Assembly: GCA_019233375.1 (NCBI GenBank)
Contig: JAFAMM010000083.1
Location: 1 to 42,348 of the forward strand
Length of the DNA: 42,348 nucleotides
Direction of reading: 5' to 3'
Source of the DNA: Acidobacteriaceae bacterium
GTDB lineage: Bacteria; Acidobacteriota; Terriglobia; Bryobacterales; Bryobacteraceae
Part shown: positions 8,094 through 17,049 of the stretch, one piece after another
How the letters are laid out: every line of letters begins with the position of its first letter
How positions within the stretch are numbered: the stretch's first letter is position 1
Notes under the pieces: model-generated
The model's database searches: none
What the model was told of the DNA's origin: nothing
What the model saw: only the letters and a program-made list of their open reading frames with translations
Made by a program: the position numbers and the translations under genes

Positions 8094-8874
8094 CCGGATC
8101 CCGGAAGACCCGTATCCGCACTACATCGAGTTTCGCCACGTTCACAAGAGCTACGATCATCCAGTCCTGCGGGACGTGAGCTTCCATGTGGACACCGGCC
8201 AAACGCTGGCCATCATTGGGCGCAGCGGAGTCGGCAAATCTGTGAGCCTCAGCCACATCATGGGTTTCCAGAAGCCGGATAGCGGCGAGGTGATTGTGGC
8301 TCATACCGACATCACCCGGCTATCCGAAGAAGAGCTTCGGGCTATTCGCCGCAAGGTCACGATGGTGTTCCAATCGGGTGCGCTGTTTGACTCACTGTCG
8401 GTTGGCGAGAACATTCTGTTCTCGCTAGAACTGCGCGAAGATTACAACGAGCAGAATAAAGAAGACGTCGTCGACGGATTGCTGCAGATGGTAGATCTAC
8501 AGCAGGTCAAGGACTTATATCCGGCGGACCTTTCCACCGGATACAAGCGCTCTGTCGCGATTGCACGCTCGCTGGCGGCGCAGCCCGAGTGCATCCTTTA
8601 CGATGAGCCGACTACGATGGTGGACCCGATCATGTCCGATGACATCGGTAATCTGATGCTGCGATTGAAACGCCAGCTCGGACTGACATCTATCGTCGTT
8701 ACGCACGACCTCGACCTGATGCGCAAAGTGGCCGATACCGTCATGTTTCTTTATCAGGGCGAGGCGATTTACTTCGGGCCGACGGCGGAATTGGAGAAAT
8801 CACGCCATCCGCATGTGCAGCAGTTCCTGGCGATGGACCGTGTCGAGATAGTGGGGCGTATCGTCGAGACTTAG
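8050..8874 (+). CDS. MlaF-like ABC transporter ATP-binding protein
   Basis: A 274-residue ABC ATPase of the Mla/Ttg2A type, which in Gram-negative bacteria powers phospholipid movement between the membranes. Walker A is GRSGVGKS (57-64), the Q-loop lies in MVFQSGALFDSLSV, Walker B is CILYDEP (181-187) and the H-loop is VTHDLD. FQSGALFDSLSVGENI is typical of MlaF. The signature is LSTGYKRS (161-168) where LSGGxxxR is expected, and the D-loop reads TTMVDP. GGAG lies about nine bases before ATG 8050, which supports the 44-base overlap with mobA. No permease (MlaE) or MCE protein (MlaD) is adjacent, so its partners must lie elsewhere. Toluene-tolerance-type transporters are the alternative naming. 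Confidence 0.85.
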   Translation: MSTAVTALSESSQFSRIPEDPYPHYIEFRHVHKSYDHPVLRDVSFHVDTGQTLAIIGRSGVGKSVSLSHIMGFQKPDSGEVIVAHTDITRLSEEELRAIRRKVTMVFQSGALFDSLSVGENILFSLELREDYNEQNKEDVVDGLLQMVDLQQVKDLYPADLSTGYKRSVAIARSLAAQPECILYDEPTTMVDPIMSDDIGNLMLRLKRQLGLTSIVVTHDLDLMRKVADTVMFLYQGEAIYFGPTAELEKSRHPHVQQFLAMDRVEIVGRIVET

Positions 8875-8888
8875 TACTTTACGAAAAG

Positions 8889-8909
8889 GATCGAGATAGG
8901 GTGTCGATC
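8889..8909. repeat. inverted repeat between convergent genes
   Basis: GATCGA (8889-8894) and TCGATC (8904-8909) can pair across a nine-base loop, in the short gap between the ABC ATPase stop and the end of the SH3 lipoprotein gene. The place suits a two-way terminator, but there is no T run on either side. Confidence 0.3.
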
Positions 8910-10209
8910 ACGCGCCGCCTAACAACCGGCGTTTCAGTGCTGCCCAGTTTCTGGCGAGCCAGCCGGTATGCGGAGTCTTAGCGGCTTGCGCGTCCATTCC
9001 CGCACTTGCTGCGTTCGTGGCCGCCGGCGGCCGATAGTCCTCGGTAGCGGTCAGATGAACGCGCACACCGTCGAACAGATAAGTGCGCCGGCGCATCCTC
9101 CCGTCGTCATCTTTGGTGATGAGCGAAAATGTCCGGCCGGCCTCGTTGGTGTCCGGCGGATCGACATGCACCGGGAAATAGCCCTCGACATCGCGCTTCC
9201 GGTATGAAGTCTCATACCGGTGGCGGCGGCGGTTCCAGAGAAAAACGCGCCAGGCATCGAAATCGAACGGATCCTCGCTTCCAAGCGTCGTCCAAAGCCA
9301 GTTGTGCTTCAGACCTTTTTCCTCATCGTTGACGGCGCCCAGGTCAAAATACGACGTGATGCGGTGGCCTTCCGCGTATTGGGCCACCTCATCGGGTATG
9401 CCCATCATCAGATTGCGCGCCACGACCCAGCCGACCTGATTGCTCTTTGTGCGCACCAGCGCCCATTCCTCAATAACCGGACGCTTCTGCGGCGCGGCTG
9501 GCGTGGCTTTCGATACGCCCTCCTGAACGGCGCCGTTCGCCGGCTGCGCCGAACGTTTGGCGCCGGAATCGAAGCCATAAGACAGCGCCTGCCAGTTCGC
9601 CGGAGGTTTCGGCGCCGGTGGCTTGGGTGGGAGGCGGGAAGCGTTTCGCGCCTGCTTTTCCTTATGGCCTTTACGGGCAGGCTCAGCCGGGCGCTCGAAG
9701 CTGAACACCGGAGGCTTCGCCGGTCCATTGGTCCGGGCGACAGCGCGGTACGTCAAGACCGATACCGGCCCCCCCTCGGGAATCTGAGCGAATGCCGGTG
9801 ATTGGCGACTGGGCTCGAGGTGAATGTTCAGAGTTTCATACGCGGTTGCTGTGCCTTGTGATGGAAGACGCAGCGCCTGTTCCCGCTCTTGTTGAATGGC
9901 TTGCATCTGCTCCGGAGTTAGCAGATCGAATGAGTCCACCCATCCCTCGGCGCCACTTTGGGTGCGTATTTTCACGAAGCGCCGGCGTACGTCAAGGATG
10001 CTCACGCGCTGGCCGTGTTTCAAAATCGCGACCGTACTGTTCTTCTGTGCTACTTGTGCACGCAGGTTGACGGATGCGGGTGCAACGAAGGCGGTGCCTA
10101 AGGCGTCATCGGGTTCCGTGCGGCAACCGGTCAACACCAGCAGCGCAAACACGAGCGAAGCCAAAGCCGCCCGGCGCACAGGCAGCCCCAGCAGCAGGGA
10201 CGGACGCAT
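8908..10209 (-). CDS. SH3-domain lipoprotein
   Basis: A 433-residue predicted lipoprotein: hydrophobic signal (ALASLVFALLVLTGC) with lipobox LTGC and lipidated Cys29. Residues about 40-98 form a bacterial SH3 domain (SVNLRAQVAQKNSTVAILKHGQRVSIL, then GAEGWV). A second SH3-like unit is split by a Pro/Lys-rich insert (about 160-215). Its first half is ETLNIHLEPSRQSPAFAQIPEG and its end is WALVRTKSNQVGWVVARNLMMG. The C-terminal 150 residues (YFDLGAVNDEEKGLKHNWLWTT onward, rich in Arg/Tyr/Trp) are not a domain I know. The SH3 units suggest binding to cell wall or protein; the role is unknown. It follows the CoA-binding gene by 61 bases and may be the last gene of the scpA unit. Confidence 0.82.
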   Translation of the reverse strand: MRPSLLLGLPVRRAALASLVFALLVLTGCRTEPDDALGTAFVAPASVNLRAQVAQKNSTVAILKHGQRVSILDVRRRFVKIRTQSGAEGWVDSFDLLTPEQMQAIQQEREQALRLPSQGTATAYETLNIHLEPSRQSPAFAQIPEGGPVSVLTYRAVARTNGPAKPPVFSFERPAEPARKGHKEKQARNASRLPPKPPAPKPPANWQALSYGFDSGAKRSAQPANGAVQEGVSKATPAAPQKRPVIEEWALVRTKSNQVGWVVARNLMMGIPDEVAQYAEGHRITSYFDLGAVNDEEKGLKHNWLWTTLGSEDPFDFDAWRVFLWNRRRHRYETSYRKRDVEGYFPVHVDPPDTNEAGRTFSLITKDDDGRMRRRTYLFDGVRVHLTATEDYRPPAATNAASAGMDAQAAKTPHTGWLARNWAALKRRLLGGA

Positions 10210-10270
10210 CGCAAGAAGTGGTCAGAGAGTAGTCTAGCGCGCCGCGCTCACGCGGAGATGACGAAACACG

Positions 10271-10675
10271 TTATGGAAGCAGCCGCGCGAGTTCCTTCAG
10301 AATGCACCGGTCCATCACGACCGGAACGCCGGCCTGCTCCGCAGTCTGTGCCGCAGCTTCATTCACGATGCCTTCCTGCATCCAGATACACCGGACGCCC
10401 TTTTGCAGCGCTTCTTCCACCACCTCCGGAACGCGCGCCGGACGCCGAAAGATATCGACGATATCAACGTGCTCCGGGACATCTTTCAGGGACGGGTACG
10501 CCTTCTCGCCAAGCACCTCGGTCTCGTTTGGGTTCACGGGGATGACGCGGTAGCCTTGCCGCTGCAGGAATCGCGAAACCCCGAGACTTGCACGCGACGG
10601 GTTGCTCGAGGCGCCGATCACGGCAATGGTCTTGGTGCTTGCGAGGAGCTCCGTTAACGTTTTATCGTCCATCAT
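10271..10675 (-). CDS. YccU-like CoA-binding protein
   Basis: A 134-residue single-domain Rossmann protein of the CoA_binding_2 family. The N-terminal TIAVIGASSNPSRASLGVSRFL is the dinucleotide/CoA-binding loop, and YRVIPVNPNETEVLGEKAYPSLKDVP and VDIVDIFRRPARVPEVVEEAL are family blocks. The C-terminal half keeps IWMQEGIVNEAAAQTAEQAGVPVVMDRCILKE, given here as its recognisable parts. It resembles the CoA-binding domain of succinyl-CoA synthetase without a catalytic partner; the role of the family is not settled. The start ATG overlaps the rluB stop (ATGA), so translation is probably coupled. Confidence 0.88.
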   Translation of the reverse strand: MMDDKTLTELLASTKTIAVIGASSNPSRASLGVSRFLQRQGYRVIPVNPNETEVLGEKAYPSLKDVPEHVDIVDIFRRPARVPEVVEEALQKGVRCIWMQEGIVNEAAAQTAEQAGVPVVMDRCILKELARLLP

Positions 10676-11466
10676 GATGCTTTTACACCCGCTGCTTTCG
10701 GTTCACCTTCCTCAAGTTTCATCAACTTGCGAAAACGGGCGACTTCCGCGTTCGTCAGTGTCCGGTAGGCACCCGGTTTCAACTCACCGAGCTCCAGAAA
10801 TCCTATTTTGACGCGCTTCAATTTCTCGACCAGGCGACCGAAATGCTTGAACATGATGCGGATTTGATTTTGCCGTCCTTCTACCAGCCGCACCTCGTAC
10901 CACGGATTCAAACCCTTCCGTATCAGCTTCAGGCCCGCGGGAGCAGTCCTGCGTCCATGCATCGGAATGCCCTTGCGGAACTGCTCTTCCTGGTCGGGCG
11001 TAAGCGGCCCGTTCGCCTTCACGAGATATGTCTTCGGAACATGGCTTGCAGGCGACATCAGCCGATTTGCAAATTCACCATCATTTGTGAGCAGCAGTAA
11101 ACCTTCGCTCGCATAATCGAGCCGTCCGACTGGATAAATGCGCTCATCGAAACCCTTGAAAAACGACATAACCGTTTGGCGCCCTTCCGGATCGTGCACC
11201 GTGGTGACGCAGTTCTTCGGCTTATTCAGAGCGATATAGAGGTGATGCTGCGGAGCGCTGAGCACGCGGCCGTCTACTTTGACCTTGTCGACCGCCAAGT
11301 CTGCTTTAGACCCGAGCTCCGTGATCGTCTTTCCGTTCACGGATACGCGGCCGCCCGCGATCAACTCTTCCGCCTTGCGCCGGCTCGCGACGCCTGCATT
11401 CGCCAAAATCTTCTGCAGGCGTTCCTCAGGCATCGGCTTTTCGGACTGGTTCATCTGCGTCCGCAA
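10672..11466 (-). CDS. rluB: 23S rRNA pseudouridine synthase, RluB/RsuA family
   Basis: Changes a uridine in rRNA to pseudouridine (position 2605 of 23S rRNA in E. coli RluB). An S4 RNA-binding domain (about 15-62, RLQKILANAGVASRRKAEELI) precedes the synthase domain, with catalytic Asp117 in GRLDYASEGLLLLTNDG and later NQIRIMFKHFGRLVEKLKRVKIG. Length 264. Three starts are possible: 11466, 11454 and 11433; the last lies across the scpB stop (ATGCCTGA). The first gives a 41-base overlap with scpB. The scpA-scpB-rluB order is common in bacteria and supports RluB over the closely similar RluE/RsuA. Confidence 0.93.
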   Translation of the reverse strand: MRTQMNQSEKPMPEERLQKILANAGVASRRKAEELIAGGRVSVNGKTITELGSKADLAVDKVKVDGRVLSAPQHHLYIALNKPKNCVTTVHDPEGRQTVMSFFKGFDERIYPVGRLDYASEGLLLLTNDGEFANRLMSPASHVPKTYLVKANGPLTPDQEEQFRKGIPMHGRRTAPAGLKLIRKGLNPWYEVRLVEGRQNQIRIMFKHFGRLVEKLKRVKIGFLELGELKPGAYRTLTNAEVARFRKLMKLEEGEPKAAGVKAS

Positions 11467-12322
11467 AAGGTGCGGGGGAGCCGCCAGTGGTTGCCGGCAT
11501 CAGTTCCATCTGACCTTCCGACTTCGCCGGCTCCGCCGAGGTTACGGGGGCAGATTCTGTGTCGTTTTCCGAGTCACTCAACGCAAGCCGTCCCAGATCC
11601 TCGAACTCTTTCAGCGTCGGCAATTCCGTAAGCGAATTGAGACCGAATTGAATCAGGAACTCGCGCGTTGTTTTGTACATTATGGGCTTGCCAAGCACGT
11701 CTTTGCGCCCCGCCGCTGCGATCAGCTTGCGATCGAGCAGGGTCTTCAAAACACCCGCGCCTTGCACGCCGCGCACTTCCATGATTTCCGGCGCGGTGAT
11801 CGGCTGTTTGTATGCGACCACCGCCAGCGTTTCGAGCGCCGCGAGCGATAGCTTCAAGGGCGGCTGAAGCCTCTTAACGAACCGGCGAATGGATTCGTGA
11901 TGCTCGGGCTTGGTCGCCATTTTGTAACCGCCGGCGATCTCACGAACGGATAAGCCGCGATCGGGGGCAGAGTACTCGGCCACGAGCGCGCTGAGTATCG
12001 CCGTCACTTCTTCGATCGGCTGTTCGATAGCGGCGGCAATCTGTTCCGCGCTAAGGGGCTCGTCGGTGATGTAAATCGCTGCCTCGATGATAGCTTTGAG
12101 CGCTGCGTACGAGTTGTCCGCGGCGGCAGGTTCGGTGACGGCCTCCGCGATAATCACGTCGTCATCGGAGACCCCGGGCGTATGTTCTGTTTCGTCAGGC
12201 CCTGAGTGCTGTTCTTCCGATTCCGAATTTAGCGTTCCGGAATCACCTTCTTGTTGCCCATCCGGCTCGGCCGCTGGCGCCTCTTCCACCGAGATCGCGG
12301 CCCGTTGTACTTCTTCTTCCAT
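11426..12322 (-). CDS. scpB: segregation and condensation protein B
   Basis: Winged-helix kleisin partner of SMC; with ScpA and Smc it compacts and separates chromosomes. The conserved core (about 70-235) has LKAIIEAAIYITDEPLS, the two winged helices, LAALETLAVVAYKQPITAPEI, VRGVQGAGVLKTLLDRKLI, GRKDVLGKPIMYKTTREFL and the closing GLNSLTELPTL. At 298 residues it is about 100 longer than a usual ScpB. The extra length is an acidic, low-complexity N-terminal tail (first 65 residues, mostly Glu/Asp/Ser/Pro) and a disordered C-terminal tail (about 50 residues). Nine bases after scpA. Confidence 0.95.
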   Translation of the reverse strand: MEEEVQRAAISVEEAPAAEPDGQQEGDSGTLNSESEEQHSGPDETEHTPGVSDDDVIIAEAVTEPAAADNSYAALKAIIEAAIYITDEPLSAEQIAAAIEQPIEEVTAILSALVAEYSAPDRGLSVREIAGGYKMATKPEHHESIRRFVKRLQPPLKLSLAALETLAVVAYKQPITAPEIMEVRGVQGAGVLKTLLDRKLIAAAGRKDVLGKPIMYKTTREFLIQFGLNSLTELPTLKEFEDLGRLALSDSENDTESAPVTSAEPAKSEGQMELMPATTGGSPAPFADADEPVRKADA

Positions 12323-12331
12323 GCGTGACGG

Positions 12332-13117
12332 CTATTGGTAATCCTGTTCTACAGTGGCCAAGTCCCGTGCACTTTCCTTCAAATCGTCGAAGGCTGGGCC
12401 GCGGCGCAGTCCTATATCGCCGAAAGCTTCTCGCTGCGTGAGCTCGACGGCGTTGCGTTTCACCAATTCCAGTATCGCGAGGAAGAGTGAAATCATGTTC
12501 CGCCGGCTGCGCTGGCGTTCAAACAAGTGCGTGACAGAGATATTTTCCTGCCGGCGTGAATGCGCCAGATGATTTCTGACGAATTCCATCATCTCCGGAA
12601 CACTTACGGTCTCTTTGCCGATTTCATACATCGGCCGGTTCTTTGCACGCTCGAGAACACCCTGGAATGTTTTAACCAGATCAAAGATCGTGGCGGCTAA
12701 CGCCGGACCTTCATCGTCTGCGAGGAACTCGCGGATCTGCGGATTCGACCAGGTCGCGTCTTCCACGACGCGCTTTTGCTGCAGCATCTCGGCGGCGTTC
12801 TTGAAGCGCTCATGTTCGATCAACCGTTCGACGAGCTCGACGCGCGGATCCTCTTCGGGCGCAATCTTGTCAAGCTCCGGATCACGAGGAAGCAGGAGCT
12901 TGCTCTTGATGTGTATCAGCGTGGCCGCCATATAAACGAACTCGGAGCTGAGCTCGATGTCGAGTTCCATGGCCTTCTGCACGTAGTCGAGGTACTGCGC
13001 GGTAATGCGGGCGATCGGGATGTCGTAAATGTTGATTTGCTGCTTCCGAATCAGGTCCAGCAGCAGATCCAGGGGCCCCTCGTAGTGCTCGAGGTGAAAG
13101 TTCAAGGCCGATGACAC
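12332..13117 (-). CDS. scpA: segregation and condensation protein A (kleisin)
   Basis: The kleisin that bridges the Smc heads. 261 residues with the family N-terminus FHLEHYEGPLDLLLDLIRKQ, then INIYDIPIARITAQYLDYV and FVYMAATLIHIKSKLLLPR. The C-terminal winged helix is SVTHLFERQRSRRNMISLFLAILELVKR. The start is GTG 13117; an in-frame TAG two codons upstream rules out a longer form. No clear ribosome site is visible. First gene of a same-strand set scpA-scpB-rluB-CoA-binding protein; smc is not in the window. Confidence 0.95.
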   Translation of the reverse strand: MSSALNFHLEHYEGPLDLLLDLIRKQQINIYDIPIARITAQYLDYVQKAMELDIELSSEFVYMAATLIHIKSKLLLPRDPELDKIAPEEDPRVELVERLIEHERFKNAAEMLQQKRVVEDATWSNPQIREFLADDEGPALAATIFDLVKTFQGVLERAKNRPMYEIGKETVSVPEMMEFVRNHLAHSRRQENISVTHLFERQRSRRNMISLFLAILELVKRNAVELTQREAFGDIGLRRGPAFDDLKESARDLATVEQDYQ

Positions 13118-13160
13118 TAGCTACACCATAACATGTAGAACGGCTTGGATTCGGGTGCGA

Positions 13161-13193
13161 ATTGTCGTGTACGAGAGTGGCTTATGCGACAAT
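13161..13193. repeat. 7-bp inverted repeat between the Uma2 gene and scpA
   Basis: ATTGTCG (13161-13167) and CGACAAT (13187-13193) are perfect inverse copies around a 19-base spacer. They lie in the 172-base gap upstream of scpA and downstream of the Uma2 gene. There is no T run, so an operator or transcript processing site is as likely as a terminator. Confidence 0.35.
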
Positions 13194-13289
13194 CACGAAC
13201 GCTGCGTTACGAATAGAATACTTCGGAATTATCCTGCACGACCAAAAGCCGATCTGTCGCCACCGCTAATTTTGCGCGAGATGTAGATG

Positions 13290-13832
13290 TCAGATTTCGA
13301 AAAAATCGCCTGCCCGAAACCGGCATCCAAGCACGCTTTCGAACTCGTCGTCTTCTCGAAACATGAGCGGCTGCTGATCCTGCGAATACACATGGACCTC
13401 AAGGGTATCCGGGTAGAGAATCCAGACTTCCTCCGAACCGGCCGCAAGATACTGCTTGATTTTGCGGTCCATGTACTCAGGCGTGTTGCTCGGCGAGACG
13501 ACCTCGATGGCAACGAACGGCGACCCGGGGAACAAGCCTGCCGGGACCGGAGTGCCGCGGCGATTCACTGCAACGTCCGCACCTCGAACCGTGGCGGCTT
13601 CCGGTTTCGGTTTCAAGAGAAAGCCAGCATCGCCGGTGGCTACTACGAAGCGAGCACGGTCCAGCCTGGTTCGCAGGAGGGTTGCGATATTGGTGATGAT
13701 TAATGCATGCCGGTATCCGGGCGGTGACAATCTGATCAGCTCTCCATCGCTCAATTCGTAGGTTGTGCCGTCTTCCTCACGCTCAGGAAGTGCGAGAAAC
13801 TGATCCAACGAGAGTGTCGTTCGCGCGGCCAT
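13290..13832 (-). CDS. Uma2 family (DUF820) putative PD-(D/E)xK nuclease
   Basis: A 180-residue Uma2-family protein: N-terminal SLDQFLALPEREEDGTTYELSDGELI, then HALIITNIATLLRTRL, then the nuclease-like core. The core holds the Asp in RGADVAV, the Glu in FVAIEVVSPSNTP and a Lys in MDRKIKQYLAAGSEEVWILYP. The fold is that of restriction-type nucleases, but no cellular role is known for the family. It is numerous in cyanobacteria and in several soil bacteria. It starts four bases after leuD, so it is probably transcribed with the leu genes, although no link to leucine is known. Confidence 0.85.
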   Translation of the reverse strand: MAARTTLSLDQFLALPEREEDGTTYELSDGELIRLSPPGYRHALIITNIATLLRTRLDRARFVVATGDAGFLLKPKPEAATVRGADVAVNRRGTPVPAGLFPGSPFVAIEVVSPSNTPEYMDRKIKQYLAAGSEEVWILYPDTLEVHVYSQDQQPLMFREDDEFESVLGCRFRAGDFFEI

Positions 13833-13836
13833 TTCT

Positions 13837-14445
13837 TTACGCCAGCGTGTTCACAGTTATGGGCCGGCGCGCTTCGTATGCGCTGATGGCGTCTTGTTGC
13901 TGCAGGATATAACCCAGCTCATCCACACCTTCCAGAATGCAATGCTTGGCAAATGCGTCGATAGGAAAATTTGTAATTGATCCGTCAGGCAGTGTCAGCA
14001 CCTGCTGCTCGAGATCTACCGTGACGGTAGCTGCCGGATCCGCTGTCACGGCCACAAACAAGGCCTCAAGCTTATCCAGCGGAATGACAATCGGCAGCAG
14101 GGAATTCTTCAACGCATTCCCGCGGAAAATATCGGCGAAGGAAGAGCTGATCACCGCGCGAAAGCCGTATTGCGTCAATGCCCAGGGCGCATGCTCGCGC
14201 GAACTGCCGCAACCAAAGTTATCTCCCGCCAAAAGAATATGCGCGGCGCGGCCCTCTGGTTTGTTCAGAATGAAATCCGGATTCGGTTTCCCTGACGCGT
14301 CATAACGCCAGTCATAGAAAAGCTGGTCGCCCAATCCGGCCTTGGAGATCGTTTTTAGAAAGCGTGCAGGGATGATCTGGTCGGTATCGATATTGTCGAT
14401 CGGCAGAGGAGCCAGGCGGCTTGTGAACTTGTTTGATCTCTCCAT
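13837..14445 (-). CDS. leuD: 3-isopropylmalate dehydratase small subunit
   Basis: Swivel-domain subunit that with LeuC isomerises 2-isopropylmalate to 3-isopropylmalate. 202 residues, normal length. Family blocks are IDNIDTDQIIPARFLKT, LLAGDNFGCGSSREHAPWAL, and FADIFRGNALKNSLLPIV with the substrate-binding loop. The ATG is at 14445, nine bases after the leuC stop, so it is almost certainly cotranscribed with leuC. Confidence 0.97.
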   Translation of the reverse strand: MERSNKFTSRLAPLPIDNIDTDQIIPARFLKTISKAGLGDQLFYDWRYDASGKPNPDFILNKPEGRAAHILLAGDNFGCGSSREHAPWALTQYGFRAVISSSFADIFRGNALKNSLLPIVIPLDKLEALFVAVTADPAATVTVDLEQQVLTLPDGSITNFPIDAFAKHCILEGVDELGYILQQQDAISAYEARRPITVNTLA

Positions 14446-14454
14446 ACCAATTCC

Positions 14455-15879
14455 CTAGAGCAGCGTGCGCGCGTCAGTCACGACGCCGGTCACCGCACTC
14501 GCCGCCGCCGTCAACGGGCTGGCAAGAAACGTCCGCCCGCCCTTGCCTTGCCGCCCTTCAAAGTTGCGGTTGCTAGTCGATACGCTGTATTCACCGGGTT
14601 GCAGTTGATCGCCATTCATGGCGATACACATCGAGCAGCCTGCCTCCCGCCAATCGGCTCCGGCTTCTTTGAAGATGCGATCGAGACCCTCAGCCTGCGC
14701 CTGGGCCTTCACAGTCTGCGAGCCGGGCACTACCATCACACGTACCTTCGGGCTGACCTTGCGTCCTTTGAAGATAGCCGCCGCCGCGCGCAGGTCAGAA
14801 ATGCGCGAATTCGTGCAGCTTCCGATGAAAACCACATTGACCGGATGGCCCAGCAACGGTTTGCCCGCCGGAAGATCCATATATCGCAGCGCCTTGCCTA
14901 ACGATTCGCGTTCCAATGGATCACTGATCGACGAAGGGTCGGGAACCGAGGAGGTGATCGGGATTCCCATGCCTGGATTTGTCCCGAACGTGATCATCGG
15001 TTCTAGCGCACTCGCGTCGATTTCGATCCGCTCATCAAACTGCGCTCCGTCATCGGAGGGCAACTGCCGCCAAAAATTCAGCGCGCGCTCCCACGCCGGC
15101 CCCGCCGGAGCATAATGACGGCCTGCGAGGTACTGGTAGGTGGTGTCATCGGGTGAGACGAGCCCTGCACGGGCGCCGCCTTCGATGGACATATTGCAGA
15201 TGGTCATGCGCTCTTCCATCGAGAGCGCGCGAATCGCCGAGCCTGTGTACTCGAACACGCAGCCAGTGCCACCGCCGATGCCGATCCGCGAAATCAGATT
15301 CAGGATGATGTCTTTCGCACCCACCCCCGGCTTGAGCGTGCCGTCCACGCGCACTTCGTACGATTGCGAAGGCGTTTGGAGCAGACACTGCGTTGCCAGA
15401 ACATGCTCCACCTGGCTGGTTCCAATCCCGAACGCGAGCGCTCCGAAAGCGCCGTGCGTAGCCGTGTGGCTGTCGCCACAGACGACCGTCATGCCTGGCT
15501 GTGTCAACCCTTGCTCGGGGCCAATAATGTGAACAATGCCTTGGTTGTTGCTATGCGGACCGTAAAAGGGAATGCCAAAATCACGGCAATTCTTCTCGAA
15601 TTGCGTGATCTGCGCCTCGGCCACTTTGTCGAGGATGGGGAGCGAACGGTCGTGAGTCGGGATACTGTGATCCGTGGTGCCGATCGTCAGGTCCGGCCGC
15701 CGTACTTTCAGGCCTCTCTCGCGCAGACCCGAAAAGGCCTGCGGCGAAGTCACCTCGTGGACCAGATGCAAATCAATGTAGAGCAGAGTGGGAGCGCCCG
15801 CGCGCTCCGCGACAACGTGTTGGTCCCAAACTTTTTCGATGATTGTGCGGGGTCGCCGCACGCCGTTCCCCTGTGACAT
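14455..15879 (-). CDS. leuC: 3-isopropylmalate dehydratase large subunit
   Basis: Aconitase-like catalytic subunit with a [4Fe-4S] cluster. 474 residues, typical of the bacterial long type. The opening [12 protein letters not shown] and [19 protein letters not shown], then [30 protein letters not shown], are standard. Cluster cysteines are in FIGSCTNSR and [14 protein letters not shown], and the end has [17 protein letters not shown]. It sits 51 bases after leuB; this gap holds a small hairpin (GCCGC-TCAC-GCGGC at 15899-15912). Confidence 0.97.
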   Translation of the reverse strand: MSQGNGVRRPRTIIEKVWDQHVVAERAGAPTLLYIDLHLVHEVTSPQAFSGLRERGLKVRRPDLTIGTTDHSIPTHDRSLPILDKVAEAQITQFEKNCRDFGIPFYGPHSNNQGIVHIIGPEQGLTQPGMTVVCGDSHTATHGAFGALAFGIGTSQVEHVLATQCLLQTPSQSYEVRVDGTLKPGVGAKDIILNLISRIGIGGGTGCVFEYTGSAIRALSMEERMTICNMSIEGGARAGLVSPDDTTYQYLAGRHYAPAGPAWERALNFWRQLPSDDGAQFDERIEIDASALEPMITFGTNPGMGIPITSSVPDPSSISDPLERESLGKALRYMDLPAGKPLLGHPVNVVFIGSCTNSRISDLRAAAAIFKGRKVSPKVRVMVVPGSQTVKAQAQAEGLDRIFKEAGADWREAGCSMCIAMNGDQLQPGEYSVSTSNRNFEGRQGKGGRTFLASPLTAAASAVTGVVTDARTLL

Positions 15880-15930
15880 ATCCGTACCGATCTGAGCAGC
15901 CGCTCACGCGGCGTGCTTCCTCAATGATTC

Positions 15931-17034
15931 TCAAGCCGTCGCGGTATGGGCGGAGAAAGCCGCGGCAACCGCATCGCCGACTTCACTTGTAGTCGCGGGC
16001 GGGCCGAAGGGTTTCAAATCACCCGTGACCCGTCCGCTGTTCAAAACCGCCTCAATAGCGCCGTACACCGTCTGCGCTTCCTGGGTGAGGCCGAAACTGT
16101 ATTCGAGCATTGCGGCCACTGATCCGATAGCGCCCAAAGGATTCGCCTTGTTCTGGCCTGCAATGTCGGGCGCCGAGCCGTGAACCGGCTCATACAAACC
16201 GGTCCAGGCGCCAGACGGCCGGCGGCTGCCGATCGATGCAGAGGGCAGCATGCCAATCGAACCTGCCAGCACCGCGCCTTCATCGCTCAAGATATCGCCG
16301 AACAGATTTTCCGTAAGCACCACATCAAAGCGCTTTGGATTCAACACAAGCTGCATCGCGCAGTTATCGACCAGAATGTGGTTCAGAGTGACGTCCGGGT
16401 AGTTCGCCGCCATTTCAGTCACCACCCGCCGCCAGAGCTGCGAGTTTTCGAGCACGTTGGATTTGTCAACGCTCGTGACTTTCTTCCGGCGCTTTCGCGC
16501 CAGCTCGAATGCCATTCGGGCCACTCGCTCGATCTCGGGCCGCGTGTAAACCATGGTGTTCACTGCGCGTTCCTCCGGGCCGGTTCCCGAGATCCCGCGC
16601 GGCGTTCCGTAATACAACCCGCCTGTCAGCTCGCGCACGATGATCATATCGGTGCCGTCTACCAGTTCATTCTTCAGCGGGGAGGAATCCACCAATGCCT
16701 TGTACGAACGCACCGGACGTAAATTGGCGTAGACCTCTAACGCTTTACGGATGCCGAGCAGACCGCGCTCCGGTCTTTTCTCGGGCGGCGCATCATCGAA
16801 CTCCGGAAGACCGACCGCACCGAGCAAAGTAGCATCGGCTTGCAGCGCCTTTTCACGTGTCTCGTCGGGAAATGGAGTGCCGGTCTGATGAATGGCGGCC
16901 CCGCCCAGCAGCCCTTCGCTCAAACGCAGGCGGTGGTTGCCAGCCGACGCGACCGACCGCAGGACTTTGACTGCCTCGCGCGTAACCTCCACGCCAATGC
17001 CGTCGCCCGGCAAGATCAGGACGTTCAGATCCAT
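15931..17034 (-). CDS. leuB: 3-isopropylmalate dehydrogenase
   Basis: Oxidises and decarboxylates 3-isopropylmalate with NAD+ to the keto acid precursor of leucine. 367 residues with ILPGDGIGVEVTREA at the N-terminus. PEKRPERGLLGIRKALEVYANLRP is the leucine-specific substrate region that separates LeuB from isocitrate dehydrogenase. VTSVDKSNVL, the metal-binding LTENLFGDILSDE, and the cofactor site HGSAPDIAGQNKANPLGAI follow. This diagnoses the cluster as leucine synthesis and not the alpha-aminoadipate pathway. It begins 15 bases after leuA. Confidence 0.97.
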   Translation of the reverse strand: MDLNVLILPGDGIGVEVTREAVKVLRSVASAGNHRLRLSEGLLGGAAIHQTGTPFPDETREKALQADATLLGAVGLPEFDDAPPEKRPERGLLGIRKALEVYANLRPVRSYKALVDSSPLKNELVDGTDMIIVRELTGGLYYGTPRGISGTGPEERAVNTMVYTRPEIERVARMAFELARKRRKKVTSVDKSNVLENSQLWRRVVTEMAANYPDVTLNHILVDNCAMQLVLNPKRFDVVLTENLFGDILSDEGAVLAGSIGMLPSASIGSRRPSGAWTGLYEPVHGSAPDIAGQNKANPLGAIGSVAAMLEYSFGLTQEAQTVYGAIEAVLNSGRVTGDLKPFGPPATTSEVGDAVAAAFSAHTATA

Positions 17035-17049
17035 CGATTACAGGGTATG

